A stretch of 5,879 bases of DNA from Nitriliruptorales bacterium (lineage in GTDB: Bacteria; Actinomycetota; Nitriliruptoria; Euzebyales; Egibacteraceae), in the NCBI GenBank assembly GCA_007119305.1, contig SKPY01000036.1:1-5879 (forward strand). The letters run 5' to 3'. The notes beneath the pieces were generated by a model, which saw nothing but the letters and a program-made list of their open reading frames with translations, was not told where the DNA came from and ran no database searches. Both the position numbers and the translations under genes were made by a program. Positions 1 to 5,879 of this stretch are shown piece by piece; position 1 is the stretch's first letter; every line of letters begins with the position of its first letter.

Positions 1-224
1 CGCAGCTGTTGCAGCACGCGCGCGCTGCCGTCGGCGAGCGTGGCGTCGATGACGACCACGTTCGGCAGCGTCTGGCGCGCGGCTGGGACGGCCGTGGCCG
101 CGTCCGCAGCCCAGGCGACCGACCAGCCGCGAGCGCGCAGGCCCGCCCCGGTGGCCATGGCCCAGCCGCCGTCGGGCTCGACGAACAGCATCAGGTGGGG
201 CAGGCCATCGTCGGCAGCGGCCAT
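1..224 (-). CDS. Response regulator receiver-domain protein, N-terminal part (3' end beyond the left edge)
   Basis: Cytoplasmic signalling protein, expected to be phosphorylated on aspartate by a partner histidine kinase. Only 74 complete codons are visible. They follow the receiver fold: a hydrophobic beta-1 strand ending in VEPD (residues 15-18, E16 as an acidic-pocket residue), a helix with GLRARGW (28-34), then VVVIDATLADGSARVLQQL (56-74). D60 sits where the phospho-acceptor Asp lies in receivers, followed by the usual L-x-D-G turn. Start: ATG at 224-222 is preceded by GGGGA (235-231) six bases upstream. No in-frame ATG, GTG or TTG occurs upstream to at least position 314, and later Met codons would remove beta-1. 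The second acidic position of the usual E-D/D-D pair is proline here (E-P-D), a variant I recall from other receivers. The output domain is unseen, so whether this is a DNA-binding regulator or a stand-alone receiver is unknown. It is transcribed divergently from the protease gene. Confidence 0.8.
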   Translation of the reverse strand, partial: MAAADDGLPHLMLFVEPDGGWAMATGAGLRARGWSVAWAADAATAVPAARQTLPNVVVIDATLADGSARVLQQL

Positions 225-243
225 CGTCGCTCCCCTCGCGTAG

Positions 244-257
244 CGCCTTCCAAGGCG
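244..257. promoter_or_regulatory. Perfect 6+6 inverted repeat, possible operator
   Basis: CGCCTT and AAGGCG (244-249 and 252-257) are exact reverse complements separated by CC. The repeat directly abuts the candidate -10 hexamer and covers the expected transcription start of the minus gene, a position typical of repressor operators. With a two-base spacer it is more plausible as a DNA-level dyad than as an RNA hairpin. Chance occurrence in GC-rich DNA is possible. Confidence 0.35.
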
Positions 258-263
258 ATGATA
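258..263 (-). promoter_or_regulatory. Candidate -10 element for the receiver gene
   Basis: The minus strand reads TATCAT, close to the TATAAT/TAnnnT type and standing out in GC-rich surroundings. It would start transcription near position 251, giving a leader of roughly 27 bases before the ATG at 224. No good -35 hexamer lies 16-18 bases upstream (the sequence there is GC-only), so the call rests on the -10 alone. Confidence 0.35.
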
Positions 264-505
264 GCGACCTGCACGCTGCGGCGGGCAGCCGTCAGCCCCT
301 GGTGCAGCCCTCGACGCGGCCATCTCGGACCCACCCGTCAAGGCGCTGCGGGCAGGGCGGAGAACGCAGGCCCTACGGCCCGTGCTGGCCAGTCGTTGGG
401 CCCTGCACCCGCCTGCTGGGCAGGATCAGTTTGAACCTACGCGGGGGCACAGCGCCGCGGGGCTGCCGAGGCGCCCGGACCACGCGGGCGAGGTACTTGG
501 GCACA

Positions 506-512
506 GGGAGGT
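506..512 (+). promoter_or_regulatory. Ribosome binding site fixing the start of the S55-CWB2 gene
   Basis: GGGAGGT lies five bases before the ATG at 518-520 and is a near-ideal Shine-Dalgarno match. It selects this ATG over the in-frame ATG at 302, which would put 72 low-complexity residues before the signal peptide. The site is half of a short dyad: GGGAG (506-510) is complementary to CTCCC (513-517), so a small hairpin with GGGA pairing to TCCC around a GGTC loop could form over it. Confidence 0.8.
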
Positions 513-517
513 CTCCC

Positions 518-631
518 ATGTCTCGTTGGCCGCGGTTGCACGCGTTCCGTTTCTTGTCCGCCGGGGTGCTGCTTGCGCTCAGCGCAGCGCTCCTCGCGGT
601 GGCGCCGGTCGCGGTGGCCACCGCCGGGGCG
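518..631 (+). other. Signal peptide of the S55-CWB2 protein
   Basis: The first 38 residues have a basic n-region (R3, R6, H8, R11), a run rich in Leu, Ala and Val (14-36), and an A-G-A motif at 36-38 before acidic E39-E40. This is a classical Sec-type signal. An alternative cut after A-T-A at 34-36 is possible. C41 follows the cut by two residues but is not in a lipobox, so lipoprotein anchoring is unlikely. Confidence 0.85.
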
Positions 632-3301
632 GAGGAGTGCCCGGCGCCGGTGCCGGTCAGTGAGCTGCAGGACCGGCTCGACGCCGGAGAGCAGATCACC
701 GGCACGGGCTACACGGTGTCCAGGGGCGGCACTCCCGAGCCCTTCGACGTCGAGGTGCTGGGGATCCAGGGCCACTGGTTCCTGCCCGGGCGCCACATCA
801 TCGTCGTCGAGACCGACAGCCCGGCCATCGACCGGGCCAAGGGCATCTGGTTCGGCATGTCCGGCTCGCCGGTCCATGCCGAGGATGGACGTCTGCTCGG
901 CGGGCTCGCCTGGGGCTTCACCCGGGGACCGTCGAAGCTGGCGGGCCTGACGCCCGCCCAGGAGCTGCTCGACCTCCTCGACTACCCGCCGGGTGCTGAC
1001 GTCTCGGCCACCGCCGAGCTGCTCGCCACCCAGTCAGGCTCGTTAAGCGGTGCACTGGCCCGCGAGGTGCAGCGCCGGGACCCGCGGGCAGGCACGCACA
1101 TCGAGCCGCTGCAGCTGCCCGTGCCGGTCGGGAAGCCGCAGGCGGTCAACGTCGCCCAGGACTACTTCGAGGAGCAGGGGCTCCCGCTCCTGGCCGTGGC
1201 CGGTGGCGGAGCGACGGGCACTGGGGTCCCCGCGACCCCGCAGCCCGGCGGCAACTTCGCCGCGGCGCTGTCGTACGGGCAGAACGCCTACTACGCCTCG
1301 GGCACGACCACGTTCGCCTGCGCCGGCTATGCAGTCGCGTTCGCGCACTGGTTCTTCGCGTCGGGCAGGACCTTGATGGGCGCGAACGACGGCCACGCGA
1401 TCACGATCGCCGACGACCTCTTCGGGCCCTACAAGCTCATGAACCTGGGCGGCCAGCTCGGCACGCTCGACCACGACCACTTCGCCGGGGTGCGTGCGGC
1501 GCTCGGCGTCGCGCCCTCGACGGCAGGAGTCCACACCGCGCTCGAGGATCTCGACACGGGCCGCTTTACCACGGGCACGACCGACGTCGTCTACCGGCCC
1601 ATGCTCCCCTTCATCGCAGCCATGCATCTGTGGGACGCCACCGACGCGACGATCGACCGCTGGGGACCGGGGACAGCCGCGCTCGGCTGGACCGTCACCG
1701 GCACCCGCGCGGACGGCGGCGCCTGGACGCTCACCCGCGACAACATGTTCGCCTCCCACTGGGACATCGGCGTCGAGTCCTTCTGGGAGCTGTGGGAGCT
1801 GCTCGGCATCCTGCAGTTCAACGACTTCGAGACGGTCACCTTCGATGCGGTCGACATCGGCGGCGCCTTCGAGGAGACGGTGCGGCGGTCGCGCCTCGGC
1901 CCGGTCCTCGTGTCGGTCGACGGCGGGCCGTTCGAACCGGCGGAGCACGGCCTGGTCGTCCGGCCCGGCGCAACCCTCGACCTCCAGGTCAGCCTGACCG
2001 ACCTGCCGGCAGTCGAGCTGTCGTTGCAGGTGCCCGACGACGCCGGCGAGCTCGTCGTGCTGCGGGTCACCGGCGGCGGCGCGCGCGACTTCGAGGTGTT
2101 CGACGGCGACGGCGGGCCCGTGCCCGGCCAGCCGGAGACGTTCGACGACCTGCTCGCCGAGCTCGAGGCCCTGCCCCGCAACAACGAGGTCGTCGCGGAG
2201 CTCATCGTCGACGTGTTCTGGGACGGCGGAGACGACGACTTCAGCGCAGCGTCCTCGGCGGACGCGCCGGGCCTGCGGGACCGGGCGCTCGTCGACGCCG
2301 TCGTGGCCGGCGAGTCGTTCACCGAGCTCTTCGTCGAGCACGATGACCACGAGGTCCCTGAGCTCCTGCGCCGGATCTTCGGCCGGGACCGGCTGGAGAC
2401 CGCCGTCGCCGTGTCCCAGCACACCTACCCGGAGCCGGACAGCGTCGACAGCGTCGTGCTCGCCCGCGCCGATGACTACGCCGACGCGCTCGCTGGGGCG
2501 CCGTTGGCGGCCGGCGCAGACGCGCCGCTGCTGCTGACCCGCCGCGGTGCCTTGCCCACGGCCGTCGCCGAGGAGATCGCGCGGCTCGGCGCATCCGGCG
2601 CCGTGCTGCTCGGTGGCCCCGCTGCGATCTCGGAGGCGGTCGCGGAGAAGCTGGCGGCCCAGGGGTTGACCGTCGAGCGCGTCGGCGGCAACGACCGCTA
2701 CGACACGGCCCGCCTGATCGCCGAGCGCGTCGGGGGCGAGCAGGCGTATCTCGCGCTCGGGAACCACCCGGACCCGCACCGCGGCTGGCCCGATGCCCTG
2801 GCGGTCTCGGCCCTGGCCGCAGCAGAGCAACGACCGGTTCTGCTGACCGCACCCGAGCGCCTGCCGGTGGCGACGGCGCAGGCCCTCAGCGACCTCGGCG
2901 TGTCTGAGCTGACGGTCGTCGGCGGACCAGCAGCCGTGCCCGAAGCCATCGTCGACGCCGCTCGGGCTGCCGACCGTGCGATCGAGCGGCTCGCCGGCCG
3001 CGACCGCTACGAGACGTCGCTGGCGATCGCCCGCCGCGCCGTCGAGGCCGGCGCCGAGGGCGGACGGCTGTGGCTCGCCACGGGCCGCAACTTCCCCGAC
3101 GCGCTCGCGGCGGGGCCCGCGGTGGCCGCCGACGGCGGCGTCCTCCTCCTCATCGACGGACTGCAGCTGGACCGCTCCCCGGCGGCCCTCGACTGGCTGC
3201 TGGAGCTCGACACCGGCCTCGAGCACCTCACCCTCCTCGGCGGCCCGGCCGCGATCGCCGACGACGTCGAGCAGGAGCTGCGCGCCGTGCTCGACGCGTG
3301 A
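518..3301 (+). CDS. Secreted SpoIVB-like (S55) serine peptidase with three C-terminal CWB2 repeats
   Basis: Predicted exported serine endopeptidase of 927 residues, probably retained at the cell wall. Residues 1-38 form a signal peptide: basic MSRWPRLHAFR, a hydrophobic core at 14-36, and likely cleavage after AGA (36-38). The S55 module (about 57-335) contains GTGYTV (62-67), PEPFDVEVLG (73-82), GMSGSP (113-118), DGRLLGGLAWG (123-133) and AGLTPAQELL (142-151). Later come AVAFAHWF (272-279) and LGTLDHDHFAGVRAALG (314-330). By comparison with SpoIVB as I recall it, D100, S115 and H277 would be the triad. Residues 360-560 are a middle region with WTVTGTRADGGAWTLTRDN (391-409), similar to sequences that follow this module in related proteins, then a beta-rich stretch. 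An acidic linker (568-616) leads to three CWB2 domains ending at the last residue. The mature chain has only two cysteines, C41 and C268. The start is set by the Shine-Dalgarno sequence and signal peptide. The substrate is unknown. Confidence 0.9.
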   Translation: MSRWPRLHAFRFLSAGVLLALSAALLAVAPVAVATAGAEECPAPVPVSELQDRLDAGEQITGTGYTVSRGGTPEPFDVEVLGIQGHWFLPGRHIIVVETDSPAIDRAKGIWFGMSGSPVHAEDGRLLGGLAWGFTRGPSKLAGLTPAQELLDLLDYPPGADVSATAELLATQSGSLSGALAREVQRRDPRAGTHIEPLQLPVPVGKPQAVNVAQDYFEEQGLPLLAVAGGGATGTGVPATPQPGGNFAAALSYGQNAYYASGTTTFACAGYAVAFAHWFFASGRTLMGANDGHAITIADDLFGPYKLMNLGGQLGTLDHDHFAGVRAALGVAPSTAGVHTALEDLDTGRFTTGTTDVVYRPMLPFIAAMHLWDATDATIDRWGPGTAALGWTVTGTRADGGAWTLTRDNMFASHWDIGVESFWELWELLGILQFNDFETVTFDAVDIGGAFEETVRRSRLGPVLVSVDGGPFEPAEHGLVVRPGATLDLQVSLTDLPAVELSLQVPDDAGELVVLRVTGGGARDFEVFDGDGGPVPGQPETFDDLLAELEALPRNNEVVAELIVDVFWDGGDDDFSAASSADAPGLRDRALVDAVVAGESFTELFVEHDDHEVPELLRRIFGRDRLETAVAVSQHTYPEPDSVDSVVLARADDYADALAGAPLAAGADAPLLLTRRGALPTAVAEEIARLGASGAVLLGGPAAISEAVAEKLAAQGLTVERVGGNDRYDTARLIAERVGGEQAYLALGNHPDPHRGWPDALAVSALAAAEQRPVLLTAPERLPVATAQALSDLGVSELTVVGGPAAVPEAIVDAARAADRAIERLAGRDRYETSLAIARRAVEAGAEGGRLWLATGRNFPDALAAGPAVAADGGVLLLIDGLQLDRSPAALDWLLELDTGLEHLTLLGGPAAIADDVEQELRAVLDA
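686..1522 (+). other. S55 peptidase module with Ser motif ahead of His motif
   Basis: This covers residues 57-335. The first half carries the FDVEVLG strand, D100 and the GMSGSP serine loop (S115 by analogy with GDSGGP of trypsin-like enzymes). The second half carries the AFAH histidine strand (H277) and the GTLDHDHFAGVRAALG segment. In Bacillus SpoIVB, as I recall it, the histidine strand and GxFGTL-type segment come first and FDIEIV plus GMSGSP come last, so the halves are exchanged. The D100-S115 distance of 15 residues equals the SpoIVB D363-S378 distance. Confidence 0.75.
2369..2668 (+). repeat. CWB2 repeat 1
   Basis: Residues 618-717 of the S55-CWB2 protein. It has the family pattern: FGRDRLETAVAVS at the start, a DDYADALAGAPLA core, the PLLLT strand (670-674, equivalent to the PILL motif of clostridial repeats) and VLLGGPAAIS near the end. 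In clostridia three such repeats bind an anionic wall polymer. The ligand in this organism is not known. Confidence 0.9.
2675..2971 (+). repeat. CWB2 repeat 2
   Basis: Residues 720-818. The pattern is VGGNDRYDTARLIAE, WPDALAVSALAA, PVLLT (773-777) and VVGGPAAVPEAI. Before the PDAL core it carries NHPDPHRGW (749-757), a loop some four to five residues longer than in repeats 1 and 3. It is therefore the most divergent in the ligand-facing part, although its PVLLT strand is intact. Confidence 0.9.
2987..3298 (+). repeat. CWB2 repeat 3, C-terminal
   Basis: Residues 824-927, ending at the stop codon. The pattern is LAGRDRYETSLAIARR, NFPDALAAGPAVA, then GVLLLI (874-879) where repeats 1 and 2 have PLLLT and PVLLT, and LLGGPAAIADDVEQEL. 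The proline of the PILL-type motif is missing here. No membrane segment or sorting signal follows, so wall retention would depend on the repeats themselves. Confidence 0.88.
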
Positions 3302-3360
3302 GCAGGTGAGCCCCGAACGCCTCTGGGGTCTACGCTGCGCGCGGGAGGCGAGGGTCAACC

Positions 3361-5879
3361 ATGCTCGTGGGTCGAGGCACCGAGCTCGCGCGCCTGCGCG
3401 ACCACCTGCAGGCGGCCAGGGGCGGGCGCGGCAGCCTCGTGCTGCTCGCCGGCGAGCCGGGCATCGGCAAGACCCGGCTCGCGACGGAGGCGACGGACCT
3501 CGCCCACCGCCGCGGGTTCCACGTCGCCTGGGCGCACTGCCGGGAGACCGAGGGCGCCCCCTCGTACTGGCCCTGGACGCAGGCGCTGCGGGCGGTGCTC
3601 GCGCACGTGCCGCAGAGCGAGCGCCCTGGCGAGGTCGTGGAGCTGGCCCCCCTGCTGGACGTGGGCACGGCCGCGGCGAGCGACGCCGACCGCTTCCGGC
3701 TGTTCGACGCCGTGGAGCGCATGCTGCAGGCGCTCACCGCCCGGCGTCCGCTGCTGCTCGTCTTCGATGACCTGCACCGCGCGGATGCGCCGTCGCTGCG
3801 GCTGCTGCGGTTCGTGACCGCCGGCACCGGCGCGATGCCGCTGCTCGTGCTGGGCACCTACCGGGACACCGAGCTCGCGGCCGACCATCCCCTCGCCGAG
3901 CTGGTGGGCGAGCAGGTCAGCGGCACGGCCTGCAGCCTCCTGCCTCTGCCCGGGCTGAGCCTGGAGGAGACCGGTGAGCTGATCGAGCACAGCGGCCGAC
4001 CCGCGGCGACGTTCGATGTCCAGGCCCTCCACGAGCGGACAGGCGGCAACCCGTTCTTCCTCGCGGAGGTCGTGCGCAGCGGCGCCCGCGGCAGCGTGCC
4101 GGCGACCGTGGAGGCGGCCATCCGGACCCGCGTGCGCAAGCTGTCCGAGCGCACCCGTGAGCTGCTCGGCGTCGCCGCAGTGCTCGGCCGGGATGTCGAC
4201 GTCCGGCACCTCGGGCTCCTCGCCGGTCGGTCGCAGGCCGAGGCCGTGGCGCTGCTGGAGCCCGCCGTCAGCAGCCGGCTCATCAGCCCGCACCCTGAGC
4301 GCGCCGGCACCTACCGCTTCACCCACGTCCTCGTGCAGGAGGCGCTGTACACCGACCTGCCGGCGGGCCGGCGCGAGGCGCTGCACGACCGGGCCGTGCG
4401 GCGGCTCGAGGAGCTGCCCGACGACCTCGCGGTGGGGGCCAGCGAGCTGGCCAGCCACGCGGCCCAGGCGACCGGCGTGCCGGGCGGGCGCAGGCGGGCG
4501 CTCGACCATGCCCTGCAGGCTGCGCAAGACGCCACGGACCGCCTGGCCTACGAGGACGCGGCACGGTGGTACGGCTCCGCGTTGGCGTTGGGGGCGCACG
4601 CGGACGACCGGCGCACTGACGTGCTGCTGGACCTCGGCGTGGTCGCCGCCCGCGCCGGCGTGACGGCCGACGCGTACCGCGCGTACGAGCAGGCCTGGCG
4701 GCTCGCGGCGCAGCACGGCTGGAGCGATCGTCTGGGGCGGGCGGCACTGGGGCTGGGTGACGTGGTGGTCTCAGCCGGCACGGTGGACGCGGGGCTGGTG
4801 CGCATCCTCGAGCAGACCCTGGCCCTCGCGGGGCCCGGCGACGAGCAGCTGCGCGTCCGCCTGCTCGCACGCCTGGCGGTCGAGCTGTACTGGAGCCCCG
4901 AGCTGCCGCGCGCCCGCTCGTTGGCCGCCGAGGCCGTCAGCGTCGCCCGGGAGCTGGGCGCTGAGCGGGCACTCGCCGCGGCCCTCGACGCGCAGCAGTT
5001 CGTCTTGCGGGGCCCGGGCGGGCTCGGGGAGCGCGTGCGACTGGGTGAGGAGCTGCTCGCGCTTGCCCGCCGGTTGGGGGACGAGGAGCTCGAGCTGCAC
5101 GCGCGGCGCCTGCTCGTGCCGGACTATCTGCAGCACGACCTCGTCACCGCCGACGCCGCCATCGACGCGCTCGTCGCGTTCGCTGACCAGACGCGGCGCC
5201 CGCTCGCGCGCTGGTACGCCCTGCTCTACCAGGCCATGCGCGCGACGATCTCCGGGCGCCACGACGACGCGCTCGACCACACCGCCGCGATGGAGGCGCT
5301 GGGACGGCGGATCGACGCCCAGCCGACGCCGATCTACGCGACCGGGCAGCGCTACATGGTGCTGCGTGACCGCGGGCGGGTGGGGGCGGTCGAGGCGGAC
5401 CTCCGCGCGCTCTGCGTCCGCTATCCGATCTTCGCCACGACCCGCGCGATGCTCGCGCTCCTGCTCGCCGAGACCGGCCGCGGGGAGGAGGCCAGGGTGT
5501 GGTTCGAGCCCCTCGCGGCCGAACGCTGCGCCACCGTGCCCCGCGACTCGCTGTGGCTCGCGACCATCGCACTGCTCACCAAGACCGCGACGCTGCTCGA
5601 CCGTGCCGCCGACGCCGCCGCGCTCTACGACCTGCTCCGGCCCTTTGCAGGGCAGATGATCGTGCAAGGCGTCGTCGCCTGGTACGGGGCGGTCGATCAC
5701 TACCTTGGGCTGGCCGCGACCGCCACGGGGCGGTTCACGGACGCCGAGGCCCATCTCGCCACGGCCCTGCGCCTGCACGAGGGCTGGGGCGCCGCGCCGT
5801 TCACCGCCGCCACGCTGGCCGCGCAGGTGACGCTGCTGCGCCGTCGGGGCGGCCCCGGCGACGCCGAACGTGCGGCACG
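3361..5879 (+). CDS. LAL/MalT-type P-loop ATPase regulator, N-terminal 839 residues (3' end beyond the right edge)
   Basis: Predicted cytoplasmic signal-transduction ATPase of the STAND/LAL class, large regulators that bind ATP, sense a ligand through helical repeats and usually end in a LuxR-type helix-turn-helix. Visible parts: LVGRGTEL (2-9), which opens this family's ATPase domain; Walker A GEPGIGKT (31-38); Walker B LLLVFDDLHRAD (131-142, D136/D137); VLGTYRDTEL (163-172) as sensor strand; TGGNPFFLAEVV (227-238); and YRFTHVLVQEALYTDLP (318-334) as the winged-helix end. From about 380 on the chain is Ala/Leu-rich helical repeats of TPR type. The start is firm: an in-frame TGA at 3307-3309 lies 54 bases upstream, no start codon lies between, and GAGGG (3350-3354) sits six bases before the ATG. 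No C-terminal DNA-binding domain is visible, so its presence is inferred from family length. The gap to the upstream protease gene is 59 bases, compatible with co-transcription; TACGCT at 3331-3336 could be a -10 of its own. Confidence 0.87.
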   Translation, partial: MLVGRGTELARLRDHLQAARGGRGSLVLLAGEPGIGKTRLATEATDLAHRRGFHVAWAHCRETEGAPSYWPWTQALRAVLAHVPQSERPGEVVELAPLLDVGTAAASDADRFRLFDAVERMLQALTARRPLLLVFDDLHRADAPSLRLLRFVTAGTGAMPLLVLGTYRDTELAADHPLAELVGEQVSGTACSLLPLPGLSLEETGELIEHSGRPAATFDVQALHERTGGNPFFLAEVVRSGARGSVPATVEAAIRTRVRKLSERTRELLGVAAVLGRDVDVRHLGLLAGRSQAEAVALLEPAVSSRLISPHPERAGTYRFTHVLVQEALYTDLPAGRREALHDRAVRRLEELPDDLAVGASELASHAAQATGVPGGRRRALDHALQAAQDATDRLAYEDAARWYGSALALGAHADDRRTDVLLDLGVVAARAGVTADAYRAYEQAWRLAAQHGWSDRLGRAALGLGDVVVSAGTVDAGLVRILEQTLALAGPGDEQLRVRLLARLAVELYWSPELPRARSLAAEAVSVARELGAERALAAALDAQQFVLRGPGGLGERVRLGEELLALARRLGDEELELHARRLLVPDYLQHDLVTADAAIDALVAFADQTRRPLARWYALLYQAMRATISGRHDDALDHTAAMEALGRRIDAQPTPIYATGQRYMVLRDRGRVGAVEADLRALCVRYPIFATTRAMLALLLAETGRGEEARVWFEPLAAERCATVPRDSLWLATIALLTKTATLLDRAADAAALYDLLRPFAGQMIVQGVVAWYGAVDHYLGLAATATGRFTDAEAHLATALRLHEGWGAAPFTAATLAAQVTLLRRRGGPGDAERAA

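Larger units (their letters stand above)
225..517. other. Divergent intergenic region (293 bases)
   Basis: This stretch separates the divergent receiver gene and S55-CWB2 gene, so it should hold both promoters. It contains a -10-like hexamer for the minus gene (258-263), a perfect inverted repeat (244-257), several short complementary GCAGG/CCTGC blocks (268-424) and the ribosome binding site of the plus gene (506-512). Reading frames crossing it show no protein-like pattern: they are rich in Arg, Pro and Gly and lack a convincing start. I could not find a well-spaced -35/-10 pair on the plus strand. Confidence 0.7.

Noticed and set aside
9..434. Plus-strand open frame over the left edge
   Set aside because: It lies antisense to the receiver-domain coding sequence, which has a recognisable fold pattern and a ribosome binding site. 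The predicted product is low complexity.
431..436. TTGAAC as a -35 element for the S55-CWB2 gene
   Set aside because: No TAnnnT-like hexamer lies 16-19 bases downstream, where the sequence is purely GC-rich, so there is no supportable promoter pair.
302..517. N-terminal extension of the S55-CWB2 gene from the ATG at 302
   Set aside because: The added 72 residues are Arg/Pro/Gly-rich without family resemblance and would bury the signal peptide. The ATG at 518 has an excellent Shine-Dalgarno sequence and begins a textbook signal peptide.
3311..3328. CCCC...GGGG hairpin as a terminator after the S55-CWB2 gene
   Set aside because: Only four base pairs with a ten-base loop and no T-run. Too weak to support termination.
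1043..3358. A 771-codon open frame on the minus strand opposite the S55-CWB2 gene
   Set aside because: Its product is Arg/Gly/Val/Asp-rich with no recognisable motif. The plus strand shows clear domains throughout. Long antisense open frames are usual in very GC-rich coding DNA.
3355..4716. Minus-strand open frame opposite the LAL-type ATPase, with another at 4771-5778
   Set aside because: Both lie opposite the ATPase with Walker motifs on the plus strand and show only biased composition, so they are shadows of the real frame.

Overview
The window is very GC-rich DNA with GC-ending codons. It holds three protein-coding genes and no RNA gene, insertion sequence or CRISPR array that I can see. 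High GC, a secreted protein ending in three cell-wall-binding type 2 (CWB2) repeats, and a large LuxR/MalT-type (LAL-like) ATPase suggest a high-GC actinomycete-type bacterium. Deep-branching Nitriliruptoria/Euzebya-like lineages, which often carry CWB2 proteins, would fit. That placement is inference and no marker gene confirms it.

Layout: (1) positions 1-224, minus strand: the first 74 codons of a response-regulator receiver protein, running off the left edge. (2) 225-517: a divergent intergenic region of 293 bases, with a -10-like hexamer for the minus gene, a perfect 6+6 palindrome beside it, and a set of GCAGG/CCTGC inverted repeats in the presumed leader of the plus gene. (3) 518-3301, plus strand: a 927-residue secreted protein with a signal peptide, a SpoIVB-like S55 serine-peptidase module, a middle region and three CWB2 repeats. 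(4) 3302-3360: a 59-base gap. (5) 3361-5879, plus strand: the first 839 codons of a P-loop ATPase of the LAL/MalT signal-transduction type, running off the right edge before any C-terminal DNA-binding domain could be seen.

The most notable object is the S55-CWB2 protein. Its peptidase motifs come in the order Asp-Ser-His, whereas Bacillus SpoIVB has His-Asp-Ser. Flanking motifs can also be paired in swapped order, so the module looks like a circular permutation of SpoIVB with all three presumed catalytic residues kept. The protein would be exported and probably held at the cell envelope, outside any sporulation setting visible here. The next gene, on the same strand, would be a cytoplasmic ATP-dependent regulator, and the divergent gene is a signalling receiver protein. 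A surface protease flanked by two regulators is suggestive, but a functional link between them is inference only.
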